From: Phycisphaerales bacterium
GTDB taxonomy: Bacteria > Planctomycetota > Phycisphaerae > Phycisphaerales > SM1A02
Assembly (NCBI GenBank): GCA_009691705.1
Contig: SIAR01000002.1
Span: forward strand, 45,270-109,269
Length of the DNA stretch: 64,000 nucleotides
Direction of reading: 5' to 3'
A model generated the notes under the pieces. It made no database searches, had not been told where the DNA came from, and saw nothing but the letters and a program-made list of their open reading frames with translations. The position numbers were made by a program, and so were the translations under genes. Below, in pieces: positions 52,777 through 61,377 of this stretch (position 1 is the stretch's first letter; the number at the start of each line of letters is the position of its first letter).

Positions 52777-54465
52777 ATGCCATCGACTCTCTTCCTCATA
52801 CTCATGCTTGCTCTCAGATCGGTGCCTACCACGGATGAGCGTCCCGTCGCTCTCACTCCCAAAGAGGCGCTCGCATCGGCCCGCGCCCTCGTCGCTAGCC
52901 ATCCTACGAACGCAGCACTCGTCTCTATTGGCAAGTCATACGGCGGTGCGTCCATTGACGTGCTCGTCATCAGCGAGAATGTGCTCAACAGTGACAAGAA
53001 ACCAAGCGTGCTACTCGTCGGTGGACTCGATGGAAACAGACCAAGTTCTGTCGCGGTCACTGTTCAAGCCGCCGCGCAGTTGCTGACCCGCGCTGAGCTG
53101 CTGAAGTCGACCACATTTTACGTCATTCCATGCGCAAACCCCGATGCCTACGCTGCGATCGGCGCGCGATGCAGTGACATCGCGGGGCGAAACCTGCGCC
53201 CGATCGATGAGGATCGCGATGGACGCATCGACGAAGATCGACCGCAAGACATCAACGCAGATGGAGCGATCACGATGATGCGAAGAGTGAATCCTCCCGC
53301 GGATGATCCTCCTACACACTTGCCCGACCCTGCCGATACGCGACTCATGCGGGGGGCGGATGCCACCAAAGATCTCCGCGCCTCTCACACGCTTTACATC
53401 GAGGGACTCGACGGCGATCAAGATGGACTCATCGCCGAGGATGGCACTGGTGGAGTCGACATCGACCGCAATTTTCCCCACCGCTGGCAAGAGTTCGATC
53501 GCACAGCAGGCGCGACGCAACTCAGTGAGCCCGAATCGCAGGCACTCGCGCAGTTCGTGCTCGATCACCCGCGAATCATTGCGGCACTGGTGATCGGCCG
53601 CTGGGACAACCTCGCGAAAACTCCAGACTCCAAGGGAAGGGACATCACCGGTCAAACCCCACTGATGCTCGAGGGGGCAGATCAACCGGCGTGGGAAGAG
53701 ATGGGAAAGCGCTGGCGCGAACTCTCGTCGCAGTCGCGCTGTGAAGAGTGTGATCCATCGGGATCGCTTGCACTCTGGCTCTACGCGCACCGCGGCATCC
53801 CGACCTTCGCAACGCAACTCTGGGGACGGCCTGATGCATCGCCCGCGCCGGCACCGCCTACTACAGCGCCGCCGTCACCGGTGTTGACGCCAGCCGATAC
53901 AGAATCAGCGGGATGGCTGCAGTGGAGCGATCGCGATCAGGCAGGCCACGGCTTCGTCGCGTGGACTCCATTCGATCATCCCACACTCGGCAAGGTTGAA
54001 ATCGGGGGGTTTCGCGCTGGATTTCGCAGCGATCCCCCGGCCGGCGAAGTCCCACGCCTCTCTACTGCCGTCACAAACTTTCTGAGCGAACTTGCGACCA
54101 AGCAACCACGCGTGGCAGTGCGAAACGTGACGACCAGTCCAATTGCACCGGGCGTCTTCGAACTTCAGGCGGAGATTGTCAACGAGGGATGGCTGCCAAC
54201 TTCTTGTGGGATGGGGAGAATCAACAAGCAACCCGCCCCGATCATCGTTCGTCTCTCGACTCCCAAGAATCGTCTGCTCAGCGGACAACGCGTAACGACG
54301 ATTGAAGCGCTCGCGGGGGCGGGTGATAGAAGGAGTTTTCGTTGGATCATCCGCGCGCTTCCCGCCGAGATCACGGCGCTTGAGGTCGTCTGGAAACCCA
54401 TGGGAACTCAACGAATCGAAATCACAAACGAGACCGCAACGACCGCAATCACGGTGACCCCATGA
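52777..54465 (+). CDS. Inactive M14-carboxypeptidase paralogue (secreted)
   Basis: 562 residues with a signal peptide. It aligns along its length with the M14 peptidase encoded just downstream, but every active-site residue differs. The HxxE zinc pair is DGNR (D85-R88), the third ligand position is Gly274 (IGRWDN against SYHNAG), and the catalytic Glu is Gln347 (ATQLW against TNELW). Two EF-hand-like Asp loops are retained (about 144-164 and 211-222). A beta-rich C-terminal domain (about 440-560) follows. Probably a binding or regulatory pseudoenzyme. Its stop overlaps the next ATG by four bases. Confidence 0.82.
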   Translation: MPSTLFLILMLALRSVPTTDERPVALTPKEALASARALVASHPTNAALVSIGKSYGGASIDVLVISENVLNSDKKPSVLLVGGLDGNRPSSVAVTVQAAAQLLTRAELLKSTTFYVIPCANPDAYAAIGARCSDIAGRNLRPIDEDRDGRIDEDRPQDINADGAITMMRRVNPPADDPPTHLPDPADTRLMRGADATKDLRASHTLYIEGLDGDQDGLIAEDGTGGVDIDRNFPHRWQEFDRTAGATQLSEPESQALAQFVLDHPRIIAALVIGRWDNLAKTPDSKGRDITGQTPLMLEGADQPAWEEMGKRWRELSSQSRCEECDPSGSLALWLYAHRGIPTFATQLWGRPDASPAPAPPTTAPPSPVLTPADTESAGWLQWSDRDQAGHGFVAWTPFDHPTLGKVEIGGFRAGFRSDPPAGEVPRLSTAVTNFLSELATKQPRVAVRNVTTSPIAPGVFELQAEIVNEGWLPTSCGMGRINKQPAPIIVRLSTPKNRLLSGQRVTTIEALAGAGDRRSFRWIIRALPAEITALEVVWKPMGTQRIEITNETATTAITVTP

Positions 54466-56231
54466 ACAACCGATTCTCTCTAACTGCACTCTTCGCAGCG
54501 GCACTCCTTTCGTTTGCAATTCGCACTCCGAGCGCAGTCGCGCAGCAGCAATTGCCCGCAAAAGTCGAGATCGCGTGGAATCGGTACTACGACTTCAGCG
54601 AAGTCGTCTCGATCATTGCGCGGTTGGTTGGGGCCTATCCAAATCTCTTATCGGTTGAGGAGATTGGAAAGTCGGTTCAGGGCCGGCCGCTACTCGTCGT
54701 CACCTTGAACAATCCAAGTACAGGATCGCCCGCAACGAAACCGGCCATGTGGATTGACGGCAACATTCACGGAAACGAGATTCAAGCGACTGAGACAGTT
54801 CTCTATTCGATCGATTATCTCTGTCGCGCGTATGGCAGTGTTCCTGCTCTGACTGAACTCGTCGATCAGTCGACATTTTACTTTCTCGCGAGTGTGAATC
54901 CTGATGGCAGAGCCAACTGGTTTAGTCAACAAAACAACCCGCACTCGTCGCGCACAGGAATGCAACCGACCGATGACGACCGCGATGGCAGCGCCGACGA
55001 GGATGGTCCAGACGATTTGGATGGCGATGGATCGATCGGCCAAATGTGGAGAAAAGACCCACTGGGATCGCATCGGCGCAACCCGCGCGACCCGCGCATT
55101 CTCGAACGCGTTTCGAGTGAGCCCCGACCAGATGGGACGATTGAACATGGCGAGTGGTCGCACGGCGGCAGCGAGGGGATAGACAACGATGGGGATGGGC
55201 ATATCAATGAAGATGGTCCGGGCGGCTATGACATGAATCGCAACTGGCCGAGCGATTGGCAACCCGCTCACGTGGAAAATGGGGCGGGCGATTATCCGCT
55301 TTGTTTTCCAGAAACCCGTGCGATCGCGGCATGGGTGCTCAATCATCCCAACATCGCAGCGGCACAGAGTTATCACAACGCGGGTGGAATGATCCTGCGC
55401 GGTCCCGGCGCCGACTATCGCGAGGTTGAGTATTCGAGGGAAGATCGCGCGACTTATGACGCAATTTCTTCGGCGGGTGCTGAGATGTTGCCGCACTACC
55501 GACCGATGGTGATCTTCAAAGAACTCTACACAGTGCATGGCGGCTTTGTGAATTGGATCGCCGAGTCGCTCGGAGTGATCTCATTCACGAACGAACTCTG
55601 GAGCGACAATCGCATTCTGCAGAATGGTCGAGATCCCACCCCCGAAGAAATGGTGCGCTGGCGCGACCGGGTGCTATTTGGTCAGACAACCAGCGACTGG
55701 AAAGAACTGAGTCATCCCGAATATGGATCGGTGCTGGTCGGTGGTGGGACGAAATGGTCGAGCAGAATTCCCCCACCTTTCATGCTCGAAGAAGAAGCGC
55801 ATCGCAACTTTGCATTTACCGTCTTTCACGCGCAGCAGATGCCGCGGCTGAGATTCTCATCGATCGCCGTCGAATGCATTGGTGAGCAACTATGGCAAGT
55901 GACGGTTGCCGTCGCGAATGATCACCGCATTCCAACGCGCACCGTGCGAGCGAGCCGAAAAAAGATTGGATTTCCAGATCATCTGACTCTGGCAGGTCTC
56001 GGCGTGACTGTGGTGTCGGGTGGACCGATGGCACAACGACTCGCAACGACCTTTGACCCCGTGCGAAGGAATCCGCACGATCTCGCGGTTGAGGTTGGCG
56101 TGGGCGGACTCTCGACTGATGCATTTCGCTTCATCGTGCGAGCACCTGATGGAGCGCGCGCGACGGTGCGCTATTCGGGCGAGAAGTTCAAGGCGATCGA
56201 ACAGACTTTCACGCTCACGGCAGCGAAGTGA
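54462..56231 (+). CDS. Secreted M14-family zinc carboxypeptidase
   Basis: 589 residues with a signal peptide (about 1-27). The zinc ligands are H103 and E106 in DGNIHGNE and H305 in SYHNAGG; the catalytic Glu is E378 in FTNELW, and the substrate Arg lies in DMNRNWPSDW. Between the ligands are two Asp-rich EF-hand-like loops (about 171-193 and 238-252, DNDGDGHINEDG) that may bind calcium. A C-terminal beta domain (about 450-589) completes the protein. It trims peptides outside the cytoplasm. Coupled to the inactive paralogue upstream and, by GTGA, to the flavoprotein downstream. Confidence 0.9.
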   Translation: MNNRFSLTALFAAALLSFAIRTPSAVAQQQLPAKVEIAWNRYYDFSEVVSIIARLVGAYPNLLSVEEIGKSVQGRPLLVVTLNNPSTGSPATKPAMWIDGNIHGNEIQATETVLYSIDYLCRAYGSVPALTELVDQSTFYFLASVNPDGRANWFSQQNNPHSSRTGMQPTDDDRDGSADEDGPDDLDGDGSIGQMWRKDPLGSHRRNPRDPRILERVSSEPRPDGTIEHGEWSHGGSEGIDNDGDGHINEDGPGGYDMNRNWPSDWQPAHVENGAGDYPLCFPETRAIAAWVLNHPNIAAAQSYHNAGGMILRGPGADYREVEYSREDRATYDAISSAGAEMLPHYRPMVIFKELYTVHGGFVNWIAESLGVISFTNELWSDNRILQNGRDPTPEEMVRWRDRVLFGQTTSDWKELSHPEYGSVLVGGGTKWSSRIPPPFMLEEEAHRNFAFTVFHAQQMPRLRFSSIAVECIGEQLWQVTVAVANDHRIPTRTVRASRKKIGFPDHLTLAGLGVTVVSGGPMAQRLATTFDPVRRNPHDLAVEVGVGGLSTDAFRFIVRAPDGARATVRYSGEKFKAIEQTFTLTAAK

Positions 56232-57523
56232 GCGAAGCGAGCGCCGATATCGCCATCGTCGGTGCGGGCGCAGCAGGACTCTTCGCTGCGATTTGGGCAG
56301 CGCGCTCCAACCCCACGCTGCGCGTGGTCGCAGTCGATAGCGCCAAGATCTTGGGGGCGAAGATCTTGGTCGCGGGCGGCGGCCGGTGCAATGTGACGCA
56401 TCACGCCGTTGACGCGTCTGATTACTCGGGCAGCACTCCTGCCCTCATTGCGCGCGTGCTTGGTCGATTTGGAGTCGACGAGACAGTCGCGTTCTTTGAA
56501 CAGTTGGGCGTCACTCTCAAACGCGAAGAGACTGGAAAGCTCTTTCCAACGACTGACCAAGCGCGCACTGTGCTTACTGCGCTTTTACAAGCCGCCCAGG
56601 ATGCCCGCATCGAGATTCTGCATCCGATGCGGGTCGATTCTGTCGCCAAGACCGCCACCGGTTTTCTTTTGCAGTGCGGGAGCGATTCGATCGCCGCCCG
56701 GTCTGTCATCCTCGCGACGGGCGGTCTCGCCTTGCCAAAGTCTGGATCAGACGGCAGCGGACTGCGCTTCGCACAGCTGTTCGAGCACACTCTCACACCG
56801 CGTGTTGTTCCGGCACTCGTTCCGCTCACGCTTCACGATGGTCACTGGTTGACTGCGCTGAGCGGACTCGCACTCCCCGCTGAAATCACCGTCGTCACGG
56901 GAGCGGGCAAAGTCGCGCGCCTAGCGAACGCGCGGGCGATCCCAGTGATTCGCGGGGCGATTCTCTGCACCCACTTCGGACTCTCTGGACCGGCAATTCT
57001 CGACGTCAGCCGTCACTGGCTGCACAGCATCGCAGCCGACAACGCCTCGCATTTGGTCATCAATTGGCTCCCAGGAACGACAGAATCAGCACTCGATCAA
57101 GAGCTCGTGGGCTGCAAGGGAAAGAGTGTGATCGCCGCACTGCACGCGCGCCTTCCCGATCGATTCTTGCGGGCAGCTTGCGGGCAATCACAGGTCGACT
57201 GCACATGTGGCATTCAACAATTGCCGCGCGCGCGTCGTCAAGCGCTCGCGCGCTTGCTCACCGCAGAGCGCGTTGTGCCTACTGGCACACGCGGGTTCGT
57301 GGCCGCCGAAACAACCGCGGGTGGCGTGCCCCTTGCACAGTTGAACCTCGACCGACTCGAGAGCTTGACAACTCCTGGGCTCTTTTTGTGTGGCGAGATG
57401 CTCGACGTCGATGGACGACTCGGAGGATTCAGTTTTCAGTGGGCGTGGTCAAGCGGATTTGTCGCGGGTTGCGCTGCGGCGAATCTCGCGTCTGCGCTTA
57501 GAGGCGAATCGTCGCCCGCATGA
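56228..57523 (+). CDS. BaiN/HI0933-like flavoprotein oxidoreductase
   Basis: 431 residues, GTG start overlapping the preceding stop (GTGA). The FAD Rossmann motif is IVGAGAAGLFAA, then GAKILVAGGGRCNVTH, the family signature. Further marks are ILATGGLALPKSGSDGSG and the C-terminal GLFLCGEMLDVDGRLGGFSFQWAWSSG. Members reduce diverse substrates; the reaction is unknown here. The 3' end overlaps the convergent HIT gene by 26 bases. Confidence 0.9.
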   Translation: MSEASADIAIVGAGAAGLFAAIWAARSNPTLRVVAVDSAKILGAKILVAGGGRCNVTHHAVDASDYSGSTPALIARVLGRFGVDETVAFFEQLGVTLKREETGKLFPTTDQARTVLTALLQAAQDARIEILHPMRVDSVAKTATGFLLQCGSDSIAARSVILATGGLALPKSGSDGSGLRFAQLFEHTLTPRVVPALVPLTLHDGHWLTALSGLALPAEITVVTGAGKVARLANARAIPVIRGAILCTHFGLSGPAILDVSRHWLHSIAADNASHLVINWLPGTTESALDQELVGCKGKSVIAALHARLPDRFLRAACGQSQVDCTCGIQQLPRARRQALARLLTAERVVPTGTRGFVAAETTAGGVPLAQLNLDRLESLTTPGLFLCGEMLDVDGRLGGFSFQWAWSSGFVAGCAAANLASALRGESSPA

Positions 57524-57956
57524 CCTCACCGACGCGTGCGACGATTGCCGCAACCTCTGCCGTATCTGCGGGAGGCAATTCACCGCGCTCAACCATCCTG
57601 TAAAGGTCTGCAACTTCCCAAGCCTTGGTGTGCGCCTGCGCAGGGTCGCGCGCGATCAAGTGGGCATGTAAGTGTTGAGCCCCCTCTGCGAACATCACGC
57701 AGTAGACGCGCGGCACGCCGACGACGCCACGAATCGCCCGCATCGCAGTGGCTAGTACATGGGCAAACTGCCCCTCTTCTACCGCACTCAAATCGGCAGC
57801 GCTCGCCGTGTGGCGGCGCGTGTCCAGTAAAAACCATCCCGCCAACGGGGCTGGATGCGCGTGATGTCTAAGAAGCCAATGATCGCTCTGCCACGCGATG
57901 TTGTGACTCTCCGCCGAATTGGCGTGCCCCGCGCAGACCCCGCACTCCGAAGTCAC
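57498..57956 (-). CDS. HIT-family protein
   Basis: 152 residues from GTG 57956, overlapping the MazG-like stop by four bases. The histidine triad is QHLHAHLIA; upstream is a short HxHxH-preceding sheet (AGWFLLDTRRH). One possible zinc-binding Cys pair (ECGVC) is at the N-terminus. HIT proteins hydrolyse nucleotide conjugates. Pairing with MazG suggests nucleotide clean-up. Substrate unknown. Confidence 0.82.
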   Translation of the reverse strand: MTSECGVCAGHANSAESHNIAWQSDHWLLRHHAHPAPLAGWFLLDTRRHTASAADLSAVEEGQFAHVLATAMRAIRGVVGVPRVYCVMFAEGAQHLHAHLIARDPAQAHTKAWEVADLYRMVERGELPPADTAEVAAIVARVGEVMRATIRL

Positions 57957-58237
57957 TTTGTTCCCTTTGGACCGCCGTCGCGCAGGTACTTCTCCTGCAC
58001 CGCTGCTTCGAGGTCGACATCGCAGATGTTTGCGAGTGTGCACATCCACGCCAAGCAATCTGCAAACTCTTCGCGCAAATTGGCAGGATCGCCCTCCCCC
58101 TTTTCGAACTTGCCAATCGCATGGGCGAGCTCGCCGAACTCTTCGGCAAACCAGATGAACGTTTTCGATGCTCCCCGCGCCCGATCAGTTGCGTCGTAAC
58201 GATCGCGAATCCAACTCTGAAATGTCGAGATTTCCAT
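57953..58237 (-). CDS. MazG-like nucleotide pyrophosphohydrolase
   Basis: 94 residues, a single all-helical MazG domain. The metal-binding motif EEFGEL and the following EEFADCLAWM match the family. It hydrolyses nucleoside triphosphates to monophosphates, preventing incorporation of damaged nucleotides. Translationally coupled to the HIT gene. Confidence 0.85.
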   Translation of the reverse strand: MEISTFQSWIRDRYDATDRARGASKTFIWFAEEFGELAHAIGKFEKGEGDPANLREEFADCLAWMCTLANICDVDLEAAVQEKYLRDGGPKGTK

Positions 58238-58289
58238 GAGGCGATCCTACTACTCGCGGCGCATCACTCAGCGGCGCGCAGTTTGCCAA

Positions 58290-59933
58290 CTAGTTCGAAG
58301 GCGAGCAGATGCAGGGACCCCAATTCGAAAGAATGTGTGCAAAGTCCTGACCGTCAACGATCCCATCAGCAACGTAGTCCGCAACCTCGCTACTCGGAGT
58401 CACTCCACCCCAGTGGGCGAGGAAAAGCGTGAGGTCTGAACTCATAGTGAAACCATCTCCGTCGAGATCGGTGGGACATCCAATGGTGTCAATCGCATAC
58501 GAGAACGCAATGCCCTGCCCGAGCGTCTGATTATCTGCGTGCGGCGCACCGATGAGCACCATTTCAGAACCTAAGTCTACGCACTCGCCAAAGTTTGCGC
58601 CCGGCAAATCCGCTTCTGGTGGTGGTCGATACTTGGTGCGTTGCGACCACTCTTGACACTGTTCATCGTTGCGTGCGAAGTTGAAGACCGCGCCGCGATC
58701 GGGATGGATCGGTGCCGAACCCGCATCGAGTCCCGGCGCTCCGACGTATGCAACATTGGATGAGATTGCGACGTCGGCACCGAAACGATCTCCAATCTGT
58801 CCACCAATCGCCCAGAGTTGGGTGTTGGCGGTGTAGGTGGCCGTGCTGGGAGTGAACTCGTAGATCGACGCAGATCCCGGCGCGCTCGCTGCTCCCGGAG
58901 CGCCGACGAGCAACAGTCCGCCCTGAGCAGAAATGCTTGCTCCGAACTGTTCGTCGGCAACCGCTGTGCTCGCCGCAAGGCGTTGAACTAAGCACCATTC
59001 ACCCCACGCGGTGTTCGTTTGCAAGATGACCGGCGCGGGATTATCGGTGGTATTGCGGCGAAAGACGTACACGATACCTTGCCGCAACACGTTGCTTGTT
59101 TGGCGCTTCGCCCCAATAAAAAGGTAGTCGCCATCAAAGGCGATTGCACTTCCAAAGAGTCCGTATGCACTCAGTGAAACGCTCTCACCCGCGAATACAG
59201 GTGGCGTGATGAAGGCGCGTTGCACCCACATCCCGCGCGGTGAAGGAATCGAGCTCCACTCAAAGAGCGTGACTGATCCGCAGTCTGTTCGACCTGGCTC
59301 ATCATCGACAGGCGCCCCGACGGCGATCGTCGCCTGAAGCACTCCGTCAACAATGCGTTCATTGAGCGCGACGGACGATCCAAAGAGATCAAGCGACTTT
59401 GGTGCGTGGTGCCGCAACTGCACCGCCGGTTCGACCCAATTGCCATCAAGGAACTGCCAGACCCACGCGACGCCCGCTTGCATCTGCGTTGCGGGTGTGT
59501 ACATCTCGCGCCCTTGGCCGCCGGCAACCACCCATCGTTCGCTCGCGGCGATCGATGTTCCGCACCAATCATTTGCGACTCCTTCGATGGGAGTCAGCGT
59601 TTTCGTCCAAGCGAATTCTCCGTCACCAAGGTGCCGGTAGAGGTGAACGCCGCCCTGAGCGAGGTGGGTGACTCCTTGAGATGGTGTCACAGCCATAGAA
59701 GGGGCACTCACGGCGGTGAAAGAATTTGCCCACGCCATATCACTTCCAAAGCGATCGGCCGATGAACCGCCAGTGGGAGCGTCAAACTGCCCCAGCGGAT
59801 CGGGGGATTGCATTCCTTGAGACAACGCGACTCTTGGCAGCCCAACGATACCGACAAGCGCCACGACCGACAGAGCAACTGCGCTAGTCGTGCCAGGGGA
59901 GAATCTCAGAAGTTTCTGCCGCGTATCGCTCAT
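58290..59933 (-). CDS. Secreted seven-bladed FG-GAP beta-propeller with dockerin-like tail
   Basis: 547 residues from ATG 59933 with a signal segment (about 15-38). Seven repeats start with FG or CG and end in VGAPG-like turns (e.g. FGSAIAFDGDYLFIGAKR, FGADVAISSNVAYVGAPG), the pattern of FG-GAP propellers. The C-terminal ~55 residues (CPTDLDGDGFTMSSDLTLFL... VDGQDFAHILSNWG) are a dockerin-like pair of Asp-rich helices, the same type as in the RCC1 protein at 2111-4525. Probably a surface or extracellular binding protein. Confidence 0.82.
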   Translation of the reverse strand: MSDTRQKLLRFSPGTTSAVALSVVALVGIVGLPRVALSQGMQSPDPLGQFDAPTGGSSADRFGSDMAWANSFTAVSAPSMAVTPSQGVTHLAQGGVHLYRHLGDGEFAWTKTLTPIEGVANDWCGTSIAASERWVVAGGQGREMYTPATQMQAGVAWVWQFLDGNWVEPAVQLRHHAPKSLDLFGSSVALNERIVDGVLQATIAVGAPVDDEPGRTDCGSVTLFEWSSIPSPRGMWVQRAFITPPVFAGESVSLSAYGLFGSAIAFDGDYLFIGAKRQTSNVLRQGIVYVFRRNTTDNPAPVILQTNTAWGEWCLVQRLAASTAVADEQFGASISAQGGLLLVGAPGAASAPGSASIYEFTPSTATYTANTQLWAIGGQIGDRFGADVAISSNVAYVGAPGLDAGSAPIHPDRGAVFNFARNDEQCQEWSQRTKYRPPPEADLPGANFGECVDLGSEMVLIGAPHADNQTLGQGIAFSYAIDTIGCPTDLDGDGFTMSSDLTLFLAHWGGVTPSSEVADYVADGIVDGQDFAHILSNWGPCICSPSN

Positions 59934-60043
59934 GACAAACAATGCCTCGTGCAGTGAACCCAAACAAGAATCCAACTCGTCGTATGACAAACCATACGTA
60001 ACGAACCCTGGTTGAGCAATAAGACTTTGTCATTATCGCAAAA

Positions 60044-60117
60044 CGTCCTCGGTGCGGGTCGAACGCACAACCTTTGCCTTCGGAGGGCAACGCTCTATCC
60101 AGTTGAGCTACGAGGAC
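60044..60117 (-). tRNA. tRNA-Arg (CCG)
   Basis: A complete 74-base cloverleaf on the minus strand. The acceptor stem GTCCTCG pairs with CGAGGAC. The D-arm is GCTC...GAGC, and the anticodon stem TTGCC/GGCAA encloses CTCCGAA, giving anticodon CCG. The T-arm is GTGCG-TTCGACC-CGCAC and the discriminator is G. CCA is not encoded. It lies between the FG-GAP gene and the MFS gene. Confidence 0.95.
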
Positions 60118-60170
60118 ACTGCGCAAAGGCTACCCCGCCCGACTCTGCGCGGGGCTAGTCTCTCGCCCCC

Positions 60171-61370
60171 ATGGATATCGCAAGTCATACTGCCCCGCGT
60201 GCGTCGAATACGTGGGGAATTCTCGGCGTCACAGTGACAAACTCGCTTGCCACTGGCGTGCTCTGGAATGGACTTGGCTTCATTACTTCGCGTGAGTACC
60301 ACTACTCGGCAAGTGAGACGTACGCACTCTTCATCGCCGCTGGAGCGCTCTACGCGCTTACTGCCTTTTTCTGTGGCAGAGTGCTCGCACGCCTCGCTGG
60401 CAAAATGACTCCCCGCCAGGTGCTCATAGCACTGTGTGCGATCCAAGCGCTTGTCGCCCCCCTTGCATATGTCTCTTCGTCGAGTGCTGGTGTGATTGTT
60501 GTCGTACTTGTCACGAGCATGACTGGTGCCTGTCTCTGGCCAATTGTCGAGTCGTACGTTGCCGCTGGAAGAACCCCACACGAAACACGGCGCGCGGTTG
60601 GAAAGTGGTGCATCGCCTGGATGATCGCGGTGGCACTCTCGCTGGTTCTAATGGGACCGCTGCAACGCAATGAGGGATGGATGAATCCACGATTCGCTCT
60701 CGTGGCCCTCGCTCCTCTGAGTTTGATTTCGATTGGATTTACTTTCCTGCTTCCCTCCCATCCAGGGCATCATGCCCAGAGCAGCGAGCAACCTCCGGCG
60801 CATTACATCGCGCAGTTGAAGAGTGCGCGCATTCTCTTGCCCGCCTCGTACTTGCTGGTTGGAGCGCTGAATCCCTTGATGCCGTACGTGCTCGACCGAC
60901 TTGAGATGAATCCAACGTACGAGACTCCTCTCACTGCAGTTTGGCTCACGACTCGCGTTGTTGTGGCGGGTCTCATGCTTGGAATGTCGACGTGGCGCGG
61001 TCGGTGGACGACTCTGCTGCTCGGCGCACTTTTCTTAGTTGTCGGGTTTGCCACGGTCGTCACAGCTCCGTCATTGGGTTTCATCGCGGCAGGACTCGTG
61101 CTCTTTGGCGCTGGTCACGGGGTGATTTACTACGCCGCCCTCTACTACGCACTGCGGGTGGGTAGTGCCAGTATCGAGGCGGGAGGAACGCACGAGGCAC
61201 TCATCGGCCTGGGCTATGTCGTTGGACCCGCTGCAGGGCTCGCGGGTTTTTTACTGGGAGGCGGTGGATGGACAGTCGCCGTCGTTTGCGCACTTCTGGC
61301 GGTGGCAGCAGTTCCCGCGGCACTTCCGTGGATCAATCATCGCAAAGCGCACCGCGCGCAGTCAGTGTGA
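60171..61370 (+). CDS. MFS transporter
   Basis: 399 residues with about 11-12 hydrophobic helices and short polar loops. The first segment pair has the pattern GILGVTVTNSLATGVLWNGLGF and a positively charged loop (RLAGKMTPRQ) resembling MFS motif A. The middle loop (about 205-225) is His/Pro-rich. Substrate unknown. It ends seven bases from the convergent epimerase gene. Confidence 0.85.
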   Translation: MDIASHTAPRASNTWGILGVTVTNSLATGVLWNGLGFITSREYHYSASETYALFIAAGALYALTAFFCGRVLARLAGKMTPRQVLIALCAIQALVAPLAYVSSSSAGVIVVVLVTSMTGACLWPIVESYVAAGRTPHETRRAVGKWCIAWMIAVALSLVLMGPLQRNEGWMNPRFALVALAPLSLISIGFTFLLPSHPGHHAQSSEQPPAHYIAQLKSARILLPASYLLVGALNPLMPYVLDRLEMNPTYETPLTAVWLTTRVVVAGLMLGMSTWRGRWTTLLLGALFLVVGFATVVTAPSLGFIAAGLVLFGAGHGVIYYAALYYALRVGSASIEAGGTHEALIGLGYVVGPAAGLAGFLLGGGGWTVAVVCALLAVAAVPAALPWINHRKAHRAQSV

Positions 61371-61377
61371 TCGCGCC

